Source: Tachypleus tridentatus (Eukaryota > Arthropoda > Merostomata > Xiphosura > Limulidae). From it: DNA of 64,000 bases. Every line of letters starts with the position of its first letter. The first letter of the stretch is position 1. The stretch is from NCBI RefSeq assembly GCF_004210375.1, contig NW_027467782.1, positions 24,531,276 through 24,595,275 on the forward strand. Reading direction: 5' to 3'. The translations under genes and the position numbers were made by a program. The notes beneath the pieces are model-generated. The model ran no database searches, had not been told where the DNA came from, and was given only the letters and a program-made list of their open reading frames with translations. Below are positions 50,213 to 61,850 of the stretch, piece after piece.

Positions 50213-50844
50213 GTTTCTTGTTATGAAAGCTATATAATAATTAAAGCACTGAATAATAACTCATTCAGCGTCATAAGTTTGCAGACTTATCGCTGACCCA
50301 ATAGGAGACAAACATTTCTTAAGTTAATTTATATACTTATATATTTCGATTCTCATTTAAAAGACATCATAATTCGACTCAGAAACTTTACTCTTAACTC
50401 CCATGGTGGAAGATCAGTAATTTTACAGATAGACAACACTAAAATCAGGAGGTCGATTCTCCGTGATGGAAACACAGGTAGTCCAATATGACTTTGTCCT
50501 AACACGAACAAATACTACTTGTAATTAAATATGCTTTTAAATGGTGTCTTTCTGGTGAAAATGTTTCTTCGATTCTCGTTTCTTTCATGTAATTTTGTGC
50601 TATGTAGAACACTACATAAAAACCTCGTTCTATTAAGGTATTGCACTGACGTTAAGAAATTATGTGGTCTTAAGATTACTCTGCCATTTTTAACATCAAG
50701 TTCTCATATCAGAGGAGGAAAAATACATTTTTTATAGTACTGTGTTATGTGACGTCCAAAGAGTGAAAATTTTATATTGACAAAATTGTATTAGAAAGGA
50801 TTGAAATGTGAGAGAATACTATATTATCATTTTACGAAAGTCCA

Positions 50845-51055
50845 TATTCTAGACGCTCATCTTGATAAATTCAAGGAGAACATTGGAGCATACTCAGAGG
50901 GCCAAGGCGAGCGCTCCCACCAAGATATACTGGACTTTAAACGCCGCTACCAAGGAGCGTACGAGAACATGATGGGAGACTATATTTGAGGGCTGATGCG
51001 TGAAATTGATTTAGATTACAGTCGCAAATCTCGAAAAACTACTTACTTCTAAACA
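50845..51055 (+). pseudogene. Fragment of the uncharacterised repeated arthropod protein (C-terminal part)
   Basis: The + strand reads ILDAHLDKFKENIGAYSEGQ, then GERSHQDILDFKRRYQGAYE, then NMMGDYI, a TGA in place of the usual Trp codon TGG, then GLMREIDLDYSRKSRKTTYF and a stop. I recognise the pattern KFKENxGAYSEEQGERFHQDI, RRYQG, MxGDYxWxLxRE from a multi-copy arthropod family of unknown function. Apart from the TGA the C-terminus is continuous. The fragment at 28020-28400 appears to be the other end of the same family. Confidence 0.65.
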
Positions 51056-51370
51056 TATTTGTATAACGTTAGTATAAATACATGTAAATCTTGATTCATA
51101 TGTTGTGTTATTCAGACCTTATGTGAATGAAAATGTGCAACTTTGCCCGTTTTTACATAGAAAATAGGTTAATTTATAACTTTCATTATCCAGGTCACAT
51201 AAGCAAAGTTTGAAGGAAATATTGGTCATTTTCTGGCTTTTATAACATAAGCAATTAAGAAATAACACATACTATCCAGGAACAAAATTTGTGTTACATA
51301 GCGTAGTAGCACGTTAAGCCAATAATGTTACTTTTATATTTGAATCATTTAATAATGCATATAAGGAATC
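51056..51370. other. AT-rich DNA, nothing recognised
   Basis: No gene or repeat recognised. Confidence 0.4.
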
Positions 51371-51492
51371 GTGTGTGTGTGTTTTTCTTACAGCAAAGTC
51401 ACATCGGATTATCTGCTAAGCCTACCGTGGGGAATCGAACCGCTGATTTCAGCATTGTAAATCTGTAGACTTACCGCTGTACAAGGATGGGG
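51371..51492 (-). repeat. SINE, third family
   Basis: TTTTTCTTACAGCAAAGTCA, CATCGGATTATCTGCTAAGC, CGTGGGGAATCGAACCGCTG, then GTAGACTTACCGCTGTAC. The B-box-like GGTTCGATTCC (in - strand reading) indicates a tRNA-derived head. It differs in body from the other two families. Confidence 0.65.
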
Positions 51493-53280
51493 GCGTAAGG
51501 AATCGTCCCTAAACTGTAAATACGCTGATTTGGTGAGATGGACACTTCACATAAAGCAAATAGGGAAAATAGTGAAATTACTGGCTGCATTACTTTCCAA
51601 AATTTAATCAAAAACTTAGATTATATACATATTTAATGATCTACACTCAGATCTTATTTAACATAGGTTGATTAAATAATGCAAGAAAATAAATATAAGC
51701 TAATGAAGATATCAGATAGATTAAATATCTTACAAGTACGTTATATATTTTTATATGTACTTTAAATTTTTCATTATTTTCTTCGATTTCTCATAAAAAA
51801 TCACAAACTTGTATGCTACGTTTCTCTTAAGCGATCAGTTGGCTAGTAAACATAAAATATATGTTTTGTGACTACTTAAATTTATCTCAAAGGAATATTC
51901 TGTAAGAGGTCATCGTACACTATTTATTGAAGATATGCAAAAGTACGTTATATTTAACTATAACAGAAGGGGGCTTCTGCATTCATCTAGAGGTTATTGC
52001 TATCGAACATTTTCCCTTACTGTTGTGAAGTCCGACATGTTAAAAAGAAACAAAAATATAGTCATTTAGAGTTGGAAATGTAATTTGTATTCGATTAAAA
52101 CAAACAATGTACATCAACCATGGACGATAAAAAATATTTCCTATTCCTGTTCACTAATAACCTCACATACAATGTTCTGAATTATGAAGCATATGCCAAA
52201 TGTCCATCGCATAATCTTCTTCAGATTTTACACAGCAGTGGCACACTTAACAGAACCATAATGACATTTTTCCATGACCATAGTGTAAGGTTTATCAAAA
52301 TAAAAACTCTTCTCGGCAAGATTGAAGAAAGGAAGCTGTTTGTCTTTCTTACTATTCCTGAATGGTTCGAAGAAAAACAACATTAGTTAATTACGAAGAC
52401 TTTCAGCATTATTTGATCTCCGTGCGACCCTTGTTCATATTTTGAAGTAGTTTGAAAACAACGTTGGAACTTTACGAGGAACTGTTTCTTCCGAAAAAGG
52501 CATCAGCTTATTTGAAGAAATCCCAATCAAACCGCACGTGTACTCATGATTTCATTTAATCTCATTGGTGCGACCAACCAAACAAACATTTCTCTACAAT
52601 AACCCATTAATGCATCAGCTACCAATACTTAAAATCACTGGTTAAAAGAATATTTAAACAAGTTCGTAAAACAATAACTTCAAAATATTGTATATGCTTG
52701 TTTTTCCACAAATCACAATTAGTACGTGTTCAACGACAATGTAGAGCACTTAGTGACTTTTTTGACTTCTTGTAGTGAAGTACTTTTAGTAGGAACCGTT
52801 GTATTTAACAAAAATACAGAAAAATTGACCGTTTTTTATGATATCAGTAGGTTTTATATATATGGAAATCAGTCTTCATGCACATTAGATACACATTTAA
52901 AAAGTTTTGGTTTTGTGTATAATTGTACTTTATTAATTCCTTTTATTAACGGTGATATGAAAAACAACAACACACATTCAAGATGTCTCTAAGGTGAAAC
53001 ACATGGTTTCAGTTTATTTTTCTTTTGTCCTCTCCTGAGTCAGTATTGAGTTTATTAAAGCTACAGTGCTAAAATATAGGGTTTCATTCTTGTGGTGGAC
53101 AGAGCCCAGACAGCCTATTATGTAGCTTTGAACTAAAACAACAACGGACAATTAAATAATAATTTGTTTTTTTAATTCAGATCTTTTAGAACAACCAAAT
53201 TTATAAGTTAAAAATAATAAAAATCCTACAAGAATAAAATATTGTGCCAATTAAAATATTTATTGGAGAATAAATGAAAA
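51493..53280. other. AT-rich DNA, one weak SINE relic
   Basis: Open + strand frames at 52120-52386 and 52726-52992 show no known domain. At 53075-53150 the + strand carries a decayed second-family SINE (GGGTTTCATTCTTGTGGTGG, then CAGCCTATTATGTAGCTTTG). Confidence 0.4.
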
Positions 53281-53650
53281 CTTATTTGTTCGTTTTCAAG
53301 CACAAAACTACACAATGGACTAGTTTGTTTGTTTTGGGAATTTCGCACAAAGCTACTCGAGGGCTATCTGTGCTAGCCGTCCCTAATTTAGCAGTGTAAG
53401 ACTAGAGGGAAGGCAGCTAGTCATCACCACCCACCGCCAACTCTTTTACCAACGAATAGTGGGATTGACCGTCACATTATACACCCCCACGGCTGGGAGG
53501 GCGAGCATGTTTAGCGCGACGCGGGCGCGAACCCGCGACCCTCGGATTACGAGTCGCACGCCTTACGCACTAGGCCATGCCGGGCCAAACACACAATGGA
53601 CTAACTGTATTCTGCTCACCGCCAGTATAAAAGCTTGATTTTTACTGTTA
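53281..53650 (-). repeat. SINE, second family, split by a younger SINE
   Basis: The two halves are 53281-53322 (CAAGCACAAAACTACACAAT) and 53591-53650 (TGTATTCTGCTCACCGCCAG). A main-family SINE is inserted between them. The join is marked by a duplicated 13-base target ACACAATGGACTA. Confidence 0.75.
53323..53586 (-). repeat. tRNA-derived SINE, main family, young subfamily
   Basis: Full-length, flanked by a perfect 13-bp target-site duplication ACACAATGGACTA (53310-53322 and 53591-53603). It carries subfamily-specific words TTATACACCCCCACGGCTGG and TTTAGCGCGACGCGGGCGCG, shared only with the copy at 55525-55794. Confidence 0.95.
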
Positions 53651-54990
53651 TATATCCTCATATTTATCTTTTTCTACTGGAACTGTTCCATTAAAACAAT
53701 TATTGTCGAAAGCATTTATGTTGAATTTAGAGCAAGTCATTCGCATATTTTATGGTTTTTAGGTATATGTGTAAAAAATAGTATAAATAATTTTCTTGAA
53801 ATTGTATGTCTGTGATTCTTTGAATAAAATTAAAAATTCTCAGGTCTAACTACGACTTTAAAAGCTCCGAAGATAAATAACCTTGTGTTGATCTCAAAAT
53901 GTCTCGAATTCTCCATTAATTTTATTGTACTGGTTCTGTGTATTGGTTCGATACCCTCTTAAGAGAAAAAAAGACTAACCACAATTATCAATTTACTATG
54001 TACATCTATGGGAAATGTGACATGCCCTTGGTGAAGTGTATACGCTTGTTTTAAAAATTAAAATAAAAAATAGATGAGATATGAAGATACTTATAGTCAG
54101 TTTTCTTTCACCATCCTCGTATAAGACATCTGGTAATTACTCTACCTTGAACTAATTAGAACCATAAAGGGGAGTAAATTTAATAGTTTACAATTCTTAC
54201 ACTAATACGTAATACCGTGTTGACTAGCGCTCTGTAAAAAGTCCTGGCTAGTATCTTTAATTTCAAGAATTTAAAATAATAATTGTTTCATACCAGTAAC
54301 TTTTATATCTTTTAAGGACTTGTTAGACAGCTGTTTTTGTTTATACTTTAACGATTTGTTTGGTAGACCCGATTTACGTTCAAGAATGTGTTGCATCAAT
54401 AAATCTGTCATCTTTGCAGGTCTTTTAAGGGAGCAGTTTGTTTATATGTAGGTGAGTATCATATATATAAATTTGTCCGAGTTTTTGTTTATCGGTATTT
54501 AGTGCAATATAAACATTTTAAAAGCTATTTTGTATTGTATTACATCAAAATGCTTTTGGAACTTCCCCGCATTTGTCACCACGTCAGGTTACGCTTTTCC
54601 TAATGATTGTGAACTTTACAAACAGCCCTGAAGCGTAACTGTCATTGTAAAAGGCATGGACTTGAAGCGATAACGTTCCATAATCCATCTTACTTAGGAT
54701 GACAATGGTTTTTAAGCAGCATTTTCAACAATAGAATCAAATAGAAATTCAAAGATGCTCTGTGTCTAGAAACACGGCCCAACGTTTTCGCTTGGAATAA
54801 CATGTTTACATGTATTTTCCAGATGCTTGAAGTATGTCAAGGTTGAACAGGAGGTATACTTGGAAGCCCTATCTTGATAAGCTCACACACTGTTGACCTC
54901 ATTTCGAGACAGAGATCCTACTTTATTATGTTGCTTACTATTGTCTAGTTTACGAAGACGAATTTGCTACTGATTCTGGATTTGTCTGTT
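53651..54990. other. AT-rich DNA, nothing recognised
   Basis: No gene recognised on either strand. Confidence 0.4.
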
Positions 54991-55206
54991 CAGGTGGGTT
55001 AAGTCGTGCGACTCGTAATCTGAGGGTTTCGGGTTCGCATCCCCGTCCCACAAAATATGCTCGCCTTTTCAACTGTGGGAACGTTATAATGTTCAGTCAA
55101 TCCCACTATTCGTTGGTAAAAGAGTAGCCCACTGCTAAATTAGAAACGGCTAGCGCAGATAACCCTCGAGTAGCTTTGCGCCAAATTCAAAAACAAACAA
55201 ACTGTT
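54991..55206 (+). repeat. tRNA-derived SINE, main family, internal deletion
   Basis: Head at the left: GGTGGGTTAAGTCGTGCGAC, then a B box GGTTCGCATCC, then the body in the opposite orientation to most copies, ending in AAAACAAACAAACTG. About 60 bases of the body (the GGCGGTGGGTGGTGATGACT segment) are missing: AGAGTAGCCC is joined to ACTGCTAAATTAG. Confidence 0.9.
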
Positions 55207-55524
55207 TGTTTATTCTCGCTTCTTAGAAAACGTTATGATTTGCTACAAATTTCTTTTTGGATGGAGCTGGTCTCGCATATTAATTCATATGACATAATTT
55301 CTGATAATGTTAATTTCAGTTGTCATAAGCATACTCTGATAATAGTTTATCTATATTTAAATTACTTTGTGATTTTTTTAGTCTTCTTCATATTTCAAGT
55401 TATTTATTCTGATTGTTATGTAACCCTTATTAATTGAGCCCATGTAAGTGTAAAATCTTTACTAACATTTCAAATTTAAAAGTAATTTATTATATGATGT
55501 AACATTAACAATTTTTTAAAACAT
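55207..55524. other. AT-rich DNA
   Basis: Open + strand frame 55240-55437 has no known features. Nothing recognised. Confidence 0.4.
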
Positions 55525-55794
55525 TGTTTGTTTGTTGATTTCGCACAAAGCTACTCGAGGGCTATCTGTGCTAGCCGTCCCTAATTTAGCAGTGTAAAAC
55601 TAGAGGGAAGGCAGCTAGTCATCACCACCCACCGCCAACTCTTGGGCTACTCTTTACCAACGAATAGTGGGATTGACCGTCACATTATACACCCCCACGG
55701 CTGGGAGGGCGAGCATGTTTAGCGCGACGCGGGCGCGAACCCGCGACCCTCGAATTACGAGTCGCACGCCTTACGCGCTAGGCCATGCCGGGCC
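55525..55794 (-). repeat. tRNA-derived SINE, main family, young subfamily
   Basis: Full-length, flanked by an 11-bp target-site duplication TTTTTAAAACA (55513-55523 and 55795-55805). Near-identical to the copy at 53323-53586, differing by a few single bases and by a short gap (CTTGGGCTACT is present here and absent there). Confidence 0.95.
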
Positions 55795-56815
55795 TTTTTA
55801 AAACAAGTATTGAAACATCCAAACATCTCTATACTATAGGTGTATCTGTAGGGTTGTCAAATCATAACTTTTCCCAAACAGTCCTAATGGTGGATATTTA
55901 TGCTCACTGTTACTTTTGATGCGATTTGAGTAATGAAGTAAATTTCAAGAACTAGACTAAGAACTATAGTTAGTTTACCATTTTAACTAACATTTTAGTT
56001 TTGTGAGAACTGTAATCAAAGGTTTTCAAATGAGTAGGTTTTATTCCATTGTTACAGTTTTAATATGCCTACACGTCTGTTACCAGAATCTTAGTGTAAA
56101 ATAAACTGAATTTATCATAGAAGATATAAAAAAAATTAACTTTATTAATTAATTCAACAATATATTTTCAATAGGCTTCTTACTTATTTTCAGCTAACAC
56201 TGATTACATTGTGTTTGTGTACAGGAAAAGTTAAGGTTAAGTAAGTAAATAGATAGTATAAGTACTTACAATGAAATGAGAAAATAACTATCATAAATCA
56301 CTGAGGCAACCTCAGAGACAAATATATCACAGCCATACTGTTTATTCAGGTTCACATATTAGGTTAGGTTCGTTCAGTATTTTGATGATAATTTATAAGT
56401 GCATCTTAAACAATATAAAACAAGGTTAATCATATGAAACACAAAATATTAATTTTGTACCAGAATGAACAAAATAAACGAATGAGTAACATAACATTAC
56501 GCAAGTGTAATGAAGCTGCAGTTGTAATACTTCTTCAAAGTTTTCTCCCACAAAAGGCTGATTGTTGAATCTAGTTGTGTTGATGCTTTGTTCAGATGAT
56601 AAAACTACACAATTCATAAAGAAGCAATAAATTCTTACAGTTCTACATACAGGTATTATTGTTTGTTTACTGAATCTAGATGTGATATTTTTTGTTCAGA
56701 TGATGTGTATTTTACTAAACAGAAACAATAGATACTTACAGTTCCATATATTTACTATCGTTACCTAAATGTTGCATTTATATGCATTAATTCCTTATTC
56801 AGATGATATATATAT
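55795..56815. other. AT-rich DNA, nothing recognised
   Basis: Contains short direct repetition of CAGATGAT-type words at about 56590-56810 (for example GTTCAGATGAT three times). No gene. Confidence 0.4.
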
Positions 56816-57538
56816 ACACTGCTGACCAAAATTTTAAGGCCAATGAACACAAAGAAAAAAATATGCATTTTGCATTGTTAGACTCAACCACTCATTTCAG
56901 TAGAGCTTTGAAAGATAAAAATAAGAAAAGGGAAAAAAAAACTTTATAGCATTTAATAGGGAAAATGTGAACACCATGAAATTAGCCTCAATACTAGCTA
57001 GTCAAAAGTTTAAAACCATACCAAAAAGACGTCCTCAACAGGGTAGGAAATGCCCAACAAGAGTTCTCAGTAGTTAGTTGCATGGCCGTCATTACAAATA
57101 ACTTTAAACATTCACTTTGGCATAGTTGATACAAGCGTTTGCAGAAGGCTGGCTAAAATGTTATTCCAAGTGGTGAAGATGGCTTCACGAAGATCATGCA
57201 TTGTTTGGAATTGACGTCCATTTCTATAGACTTCCCTTGCCATCCAACCCCAAACATTTTCAATGGGGTTCAGTTTGGGCAAACACGCTGGATGGTCCAA
57301 AAGAATCACATTATTTGCCATTAAAAAGACCTTTGTCCTGCGGGCATTGTGGATTGCAGCATTGTCCTGCTGAAAGATCCAGTTATTTCCACACAAGCGA
57401 GGGCCTTCAGTCAATAAGGATGCTCTCTCCAACATGTCAACTGCTGTTTGATGCCCCTGTATAACCTGAAGCTCCATTGTTCCATGGAAGGAGAAAGCAC
57501 TCCAGATCATGATGGAACCTCCTCCACTGCGTTATGTA
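56816..57538 (-). mobile_element. Tc1-type (DD34E) DNA transposon, 3' part, cut by assembly gap
   Basis: On the - strand from about 57525 to 57112 it reads SGGGSIMIWSAFSFHG, then ELQVIQGHQTAVDMLE, then NWIFQQDNAAIHNARRTKVF, then PKLNPIENVWGWMAREVYRN, then LASLLQTLVSTMP. The Asp of QQD and the Glu of PIE are separated by 34 residues, the Tc1 spacing. The left end has CACTGCTGACCAAAATTTTA next to a TA run, which looks like the terminal inverted repeat. The N-terminal DNA-binding part and the other end lie in or beyond the gap; an in-frame TAA stands just before the SGGGS segment. The long open frame suggests a young copy. Confidence 0.88.
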
Positions 57539-58038
57539 NNNNNNNNNNNNNNNNNNNNNNNNNNNNNNNNNNNNNNNNNNNNNNNNNNNNNNNNNNNNNN
57601 NNNNNNNNNNNNNNNNNNNNNNNNNNNNNNNNNNNNNNNNNNNNNNNNNNNNNNNNNNNNNNNNNNNNNNNNNNNNNNNNNNNNNNNNNNNNNNNNNNNN
57701 NNNNNNNNNNNNNNNNNNNNNNNNNNNNNNNNNNNNNNNNNNNNNNNNNNNNNNNNNNNNNNNNNNNNNNNNNNNNNNNNNNNNNNNNNNNNNNNNNNNN
57801 NNNNNNNNNNNNNNNNNNNNNNNNNNNNNNNNNNNNNNNNNNNNNNNNNNNNNNNNNNNNNNNNNNNNNNNNNNNNNNNNNNNNNNNNNNNNNNNNNNNN
57901 NNNNNNNNNNNNNNNNNNNNNNNNNNNNNNNNNNNNNNNNNNNNNNNNNNNNNNNNNNNNNNNNNNNNNNNNNNNNNNNNNNNNNNNNNNNNNNNNNNNN
58001 NNNNNNNNNNNNNNNNNNNNNNNNNNNNNNNNNNNNNN
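57539..58038. other. Assembly gap (500 N)
   Basis: Exactly 500 N; a placeholder, so the true length is unknown. Long open frames crossing it are meaningless. Confidence 0.99.
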
Positions 58039-59120
58039 ACACCCTCTCTTCAAGATATGTTAGTTCTCTTGTACATTTAATCAGCATACTACCTATAAAA
58101 CAATAGGAAATTAAGGTTTTTCTGTCAAATGATATGTTTACTCTGTTCTTAATAGGTATAATGTAATTTAGGTTTTATTTACAGTTACTAGGTCAGCCAA
58201 AATGACTGATTGTATTTTGAGTTAGGGTGGAGAAAATAACAGATGAAATACAAATGGTTACAGGAAACAAAAAAGCATTTAAATGTCTATAAAGGTTTTG
58301 GGTATTATTAAAAGGAAATTTGGAATTTTTTGAGATTACTAAAAGTATTTTTAATCACTGATTAATCAACAGCAAGAAACAAGAAGTTTTGGTAAATACT
58401 TTTATTTCTTGATTTTTCATGTTTGTTTGTTATTTATTATTATAAAAGTAACTAAAATATAAAAGTAGGGATCTTTTAGGTTAGTAAAGACTAAATTAGG
58501 TAAAATAAATAATATGATAAAAGTGTTTCACAAGGCACCCAAATGAACTGCATGTGCTCCAAGTGATTTAAACCTTATAATGGCACAGATAGTAGCTAGA
58601 AAAAGGTTCAAAGTGCAAGAAAACAAAATTTGATTATAAATGTATGTGCACTATTATGAGCTTAAAACTACATCAGATAGTTTCATGTTACAATTCTAAG
58701 AATAAAAGAGGGTAATTTAGTTTTATTTAATGGTGGTTAGGAGATTAATCGAACTGACTGATCTGGTTTTAAGATAGGGAGAAAATGAAAGGTGAAATAT
58801 GAAGTTTTCTGGGAAAACATTTGAAATGTATTTAAGTGGTTTTATAAATTGCACAAAGGAATACTGAAACTTTTTTGAGGAGAAAAATATTTTTAATCTT
58901 TACACACTGCATCCTCAAACAAATACATAATATATTTACAGACAAACCTTTATTGTAGTTTGTTAAAAATACTTAAAAAATATGATTTTGTTGTGTGTGA
59001 AAGACTTGTAATGTTAACTGAAAGACTACCAAGTTTTGTTAAGACTTGAAATGAGTACAAAGAGGTCATGTGTTTGGTCATTTTAACTGAATTCATGATG
59101 AGAGGGTTAAATCAAAAGCA
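58039..59120. other. AT-rich DNA, nothing recognised
   Basis: No coding signal or repeat recognised. The right end of the Tc1 element was not seen in the first bases after the gap. Confidence 0.4.
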
Positions 59121-59129
59121 CTTTAATGA

Positions 59130-59660
59130 AATCATAACAAGGCAAGTCCCATTACAACTTTCTGAGCCAAGGAAAGTTCCATGAAGATATAATAATGAAG
59201 AGCCTGCTGCTTCTTTCAAGGCAATGACCTCTTTCACGACTATTCCATATCTGTATAGGTCTTGTTACATTATTTTAGAACCAAAAATAATTTCATGACT
59301 ATTTGACATTATAGGTCTTGTTACATCATTTAGAACCAAGAACACTTTCATGACTATTACAGGTCTTTTGCATCGTTTAGAACCAAAACACTTTTATGAC
59401 TACCTAATATTACAGGTCTTGTAACATTTAGAGCTGAGAAAACTTTCATGGTGATGCAATGTTACAGGTCTACCAAAGGTGTTCAAAACTCAAAATTATT
59501 TCATAAAGATGTAACATTGTGTCCTTTTGAATTTACCACTTTCATAGTAATTTGATGTTGTAGGTTCTTTCATTTTAAGAACACTCTTGATATGTTGTAA
59601 CTGTAAAGGCCTATTTACATCCTTCCAAGTCCAGAACACTTTCTGGTTGATCCTTTTATT
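59130..59660. repeat. Degenerate tandem repeat, ~55-65 bp unit
   Basis: Roughly eight diverged units, each with a form of AGAACCAA..CACTTTCATGACTA followed by TTACAGGTCTTGTTACAT. Clear at 59230-59420 and fading towards both ends. Confidence 0.75.
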
Positions 59661-60640
59661 TTTGGAAGTGAATATTTATGCTTTTATTTATACAGTGAAG
59701 AACAGATACTACTAAAGTCGTATTCAATGAATAATATTTGTAAAATTATTAATTTAAAAGAGTGGAATAGAGATCATCAAAATAGTACAGCCTTGATATT
59801 GATGAATCTTCTGTCCAGCTGAAGGAAGTGATAAAAGACACCAATAAGAACTACATATAATCACATTCTGTTCTCATTTATAAAATCACATATTTCTCTT
59901 CACTAATTCACCAACTTGTGACAACTGCTGCAGCCCTTCCAGGTAGCACCTCTGAAGTGGAGTGTGTCTCTCCGATGTGCACAGCACAGTCACAGACACA
60001 AAACACTACACCCACCTTAAAGGAAGTTGATAGAGGAAATAAGAATGACTAGGGCTATGTTTTATAACATTAATCCACAACTGTTTGAAGGACCATGAGC
60101 AGTGATTTCCTGGTTAATAAAAACATGATCAGTAACAAAAGTTGGATGTGTTTATTGTTATTACTTAGTAAAATCTACATATACATCTATACTAATAATG
60201 AAATTAACTTTGACATGTGTTTATTGTTATTACTTAGGAAAATCTACATATACATCTATACTAATAATAAGAAATTAACTTTGACATGTGATTCAAAAGC
60301 ATGCATGTAAAGTAAAGTCAGATACATGCCCTAAATCTAATAAGCTACATGTGTGTCACTCTGTCCTTTTTTTTTGATAGTTGGCTGGATTTTGTTCCTC
60401 TTGCACAAAGTAGTAAAGTGTTTTCTTTTTTGCATCCCCACATTTAGTTATCTTAAATCAACAAGTAAAGTATAGTGTCCCCTCCCTAGTGCAAAGAAAA
60501 TGGCTTTACAGAACAGAAGAACCAAATCTTGTATTGTACTGTTAAACTTTGAGAGAAGGATGAACCCACCATAAATGTTTCCCCTAACTCATGGATTGTG
60601 TTTTTTAAATAATAGATATTATTGTATAAGAAAATTTAAA
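59661..60640. other. Intron or intergenic DNA with a 69-bp tandem duplication
   Basis: At 60146-60214 and 60215-60285 a unit of 69 and 71 bases (starts ATGTGTTTATTGTTATTACT) is present twice with very few differences, so the duplication is recent. The rest is unassigned. Confidence 0.6.
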
Positions 60641-60649
60641 GGCTGAACA

Positions 60650-61850
60650 CTATGTGCTTGGTGTGTTGATTCTTTTGTGTGGTAAGGGGTCTTACCAGGA
60701 AAGGTTCCATATTTTTAGTTTACTTTCTGCAGATGGGTGGCCTTGTGGTGACCCCTTCCAGGATCAGACAGCCAGGATTAACCTGAGAACCAGTGTTGGA
60801 TGTTTTCAACAGATGTTGTGGACATTGTGTCTAGATGTTGGTGTTCAAGGTATGATGTTCATGAAACCCTGGTGTAGCTGCAATGTCCTTGTTTAGCATT
60901 GTAATGTGTAGCCTCATAGGACTCCATTGTGGGCAGGGTCAATGGGTAGTAAATCTTCCTCTCACTCTTATGAATTCCATAATCCTTGAAAATCACCACA
61001 ACCATCAGATCTTGTAGCTCAATTTTTAATCCTTCATTCTTTATCTGATTAATCCTTAGGGCATATGTCTCCCTTTTTCATTTAAAGGGATTAAAGTGGA
61101 ATATTGGTTTTCCCAAGTCCATCAAGAAGCTATGTTTTGGGGACATCTTTGTGGAAATATCAACCCCAAAACACAGTGAACACCTCCTGAATTTTAAGGC
61201 CATTGGGGATATACCCATTGATGTTACTCCCCTGGCTACTGTGAATTCTTTCCAAGGAGTAATTGTTGAGAGTAATTTGAAGAACATTCCCGAGAGTTGG
61301 AGATTCTTGCTTGTTTCCCACAACCAAGGAGTTTCTGTTGTGCAGCCATTTCTTCACTTGCAAGGACAGAATTATGCTGCCAACCAGTGTCGTAATTTTG
61401 ACATTTAAATTGTTACATCTATCTGCCTTGACATCTACCTGAATTGTAAGGTGTGGGTATATTCCTAACCCTCTCTGATTTTTCAGTGCCAGCAGTTTTG
61501 ATTTCAAAGACATCACATCGTAGTTCTTTGACGTGCACTTTTTTGTGGTGGCAAAGACCACAATGCATATGAGTACAAACTGGAACCACATTGCATTAAA
61601 AGTAGTGGTTGTCACCTCTTTTACTTTTGTCCTTGTCTTAGGTGGGTGGAGGAGAAAGAGGTACAGTGTTTTAAAACAGTTGACAACATTTAGCTTGAAA
61701 CTCAGAAATTATTTTCCCCAACTCCATTTCAGACATATGCTTCTGCATTATGTACCACTGCTGCAGTCGCGAGTGCAGAAAGATTTATTTTCCAACAATG
61801 TGAAGAGTATTTTGCCCTCTTTGGATAAGTGAATTGGCAAGTCAGTGTCT
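60650..61850 (+). mobile_element. LINE ORF1 (gag-like, CCHC) relic
   Basis: On the + strand at 61130-61345 it reads FGDIFVEISTPKHSEHLLNF, then KAIGDIPIDVTPLATVNSFQ, then GVIVESNLKNIPESW. This matches the ORF1 domain of Jockey/CR1-like elements (GxLLVEVxxxxQSxxLLxLxxIGDxPVxVxPHxTLNSxxGVI). Further on, in other frames, come YIPNPL, a decayed CQRFG knuckle, then TCTFCGGKDHNAYECKLE (61530-61580). After this comes RWVEEKEV near 61640, the usual RWxxEKEV stretch. ORF2 is absent. Several frameshifts and stops. Confidence 0.75.

Noticed and set aside
53323-53586. tRNA gene in the SINE head
   Set aside because: The A and B boxes are present, but the head is fused to the SINE body and occurs in many copies; it is a SINE promoter, not a tRNA gene.
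57201-57464. Plus-strand frame of 87 residues
   Set aside because: Shadow of the Tc1 transposase on the - strand.
57437-58106. Long open frames of 173-216 residues
   Set aside because: They run through 500 N and have no sequence content.
61160-61615. Minus-strand frame of 151 residues
   Set aside because: The opposite strand carries the recognisable LINE ORF1 sequence; this is its shadow.
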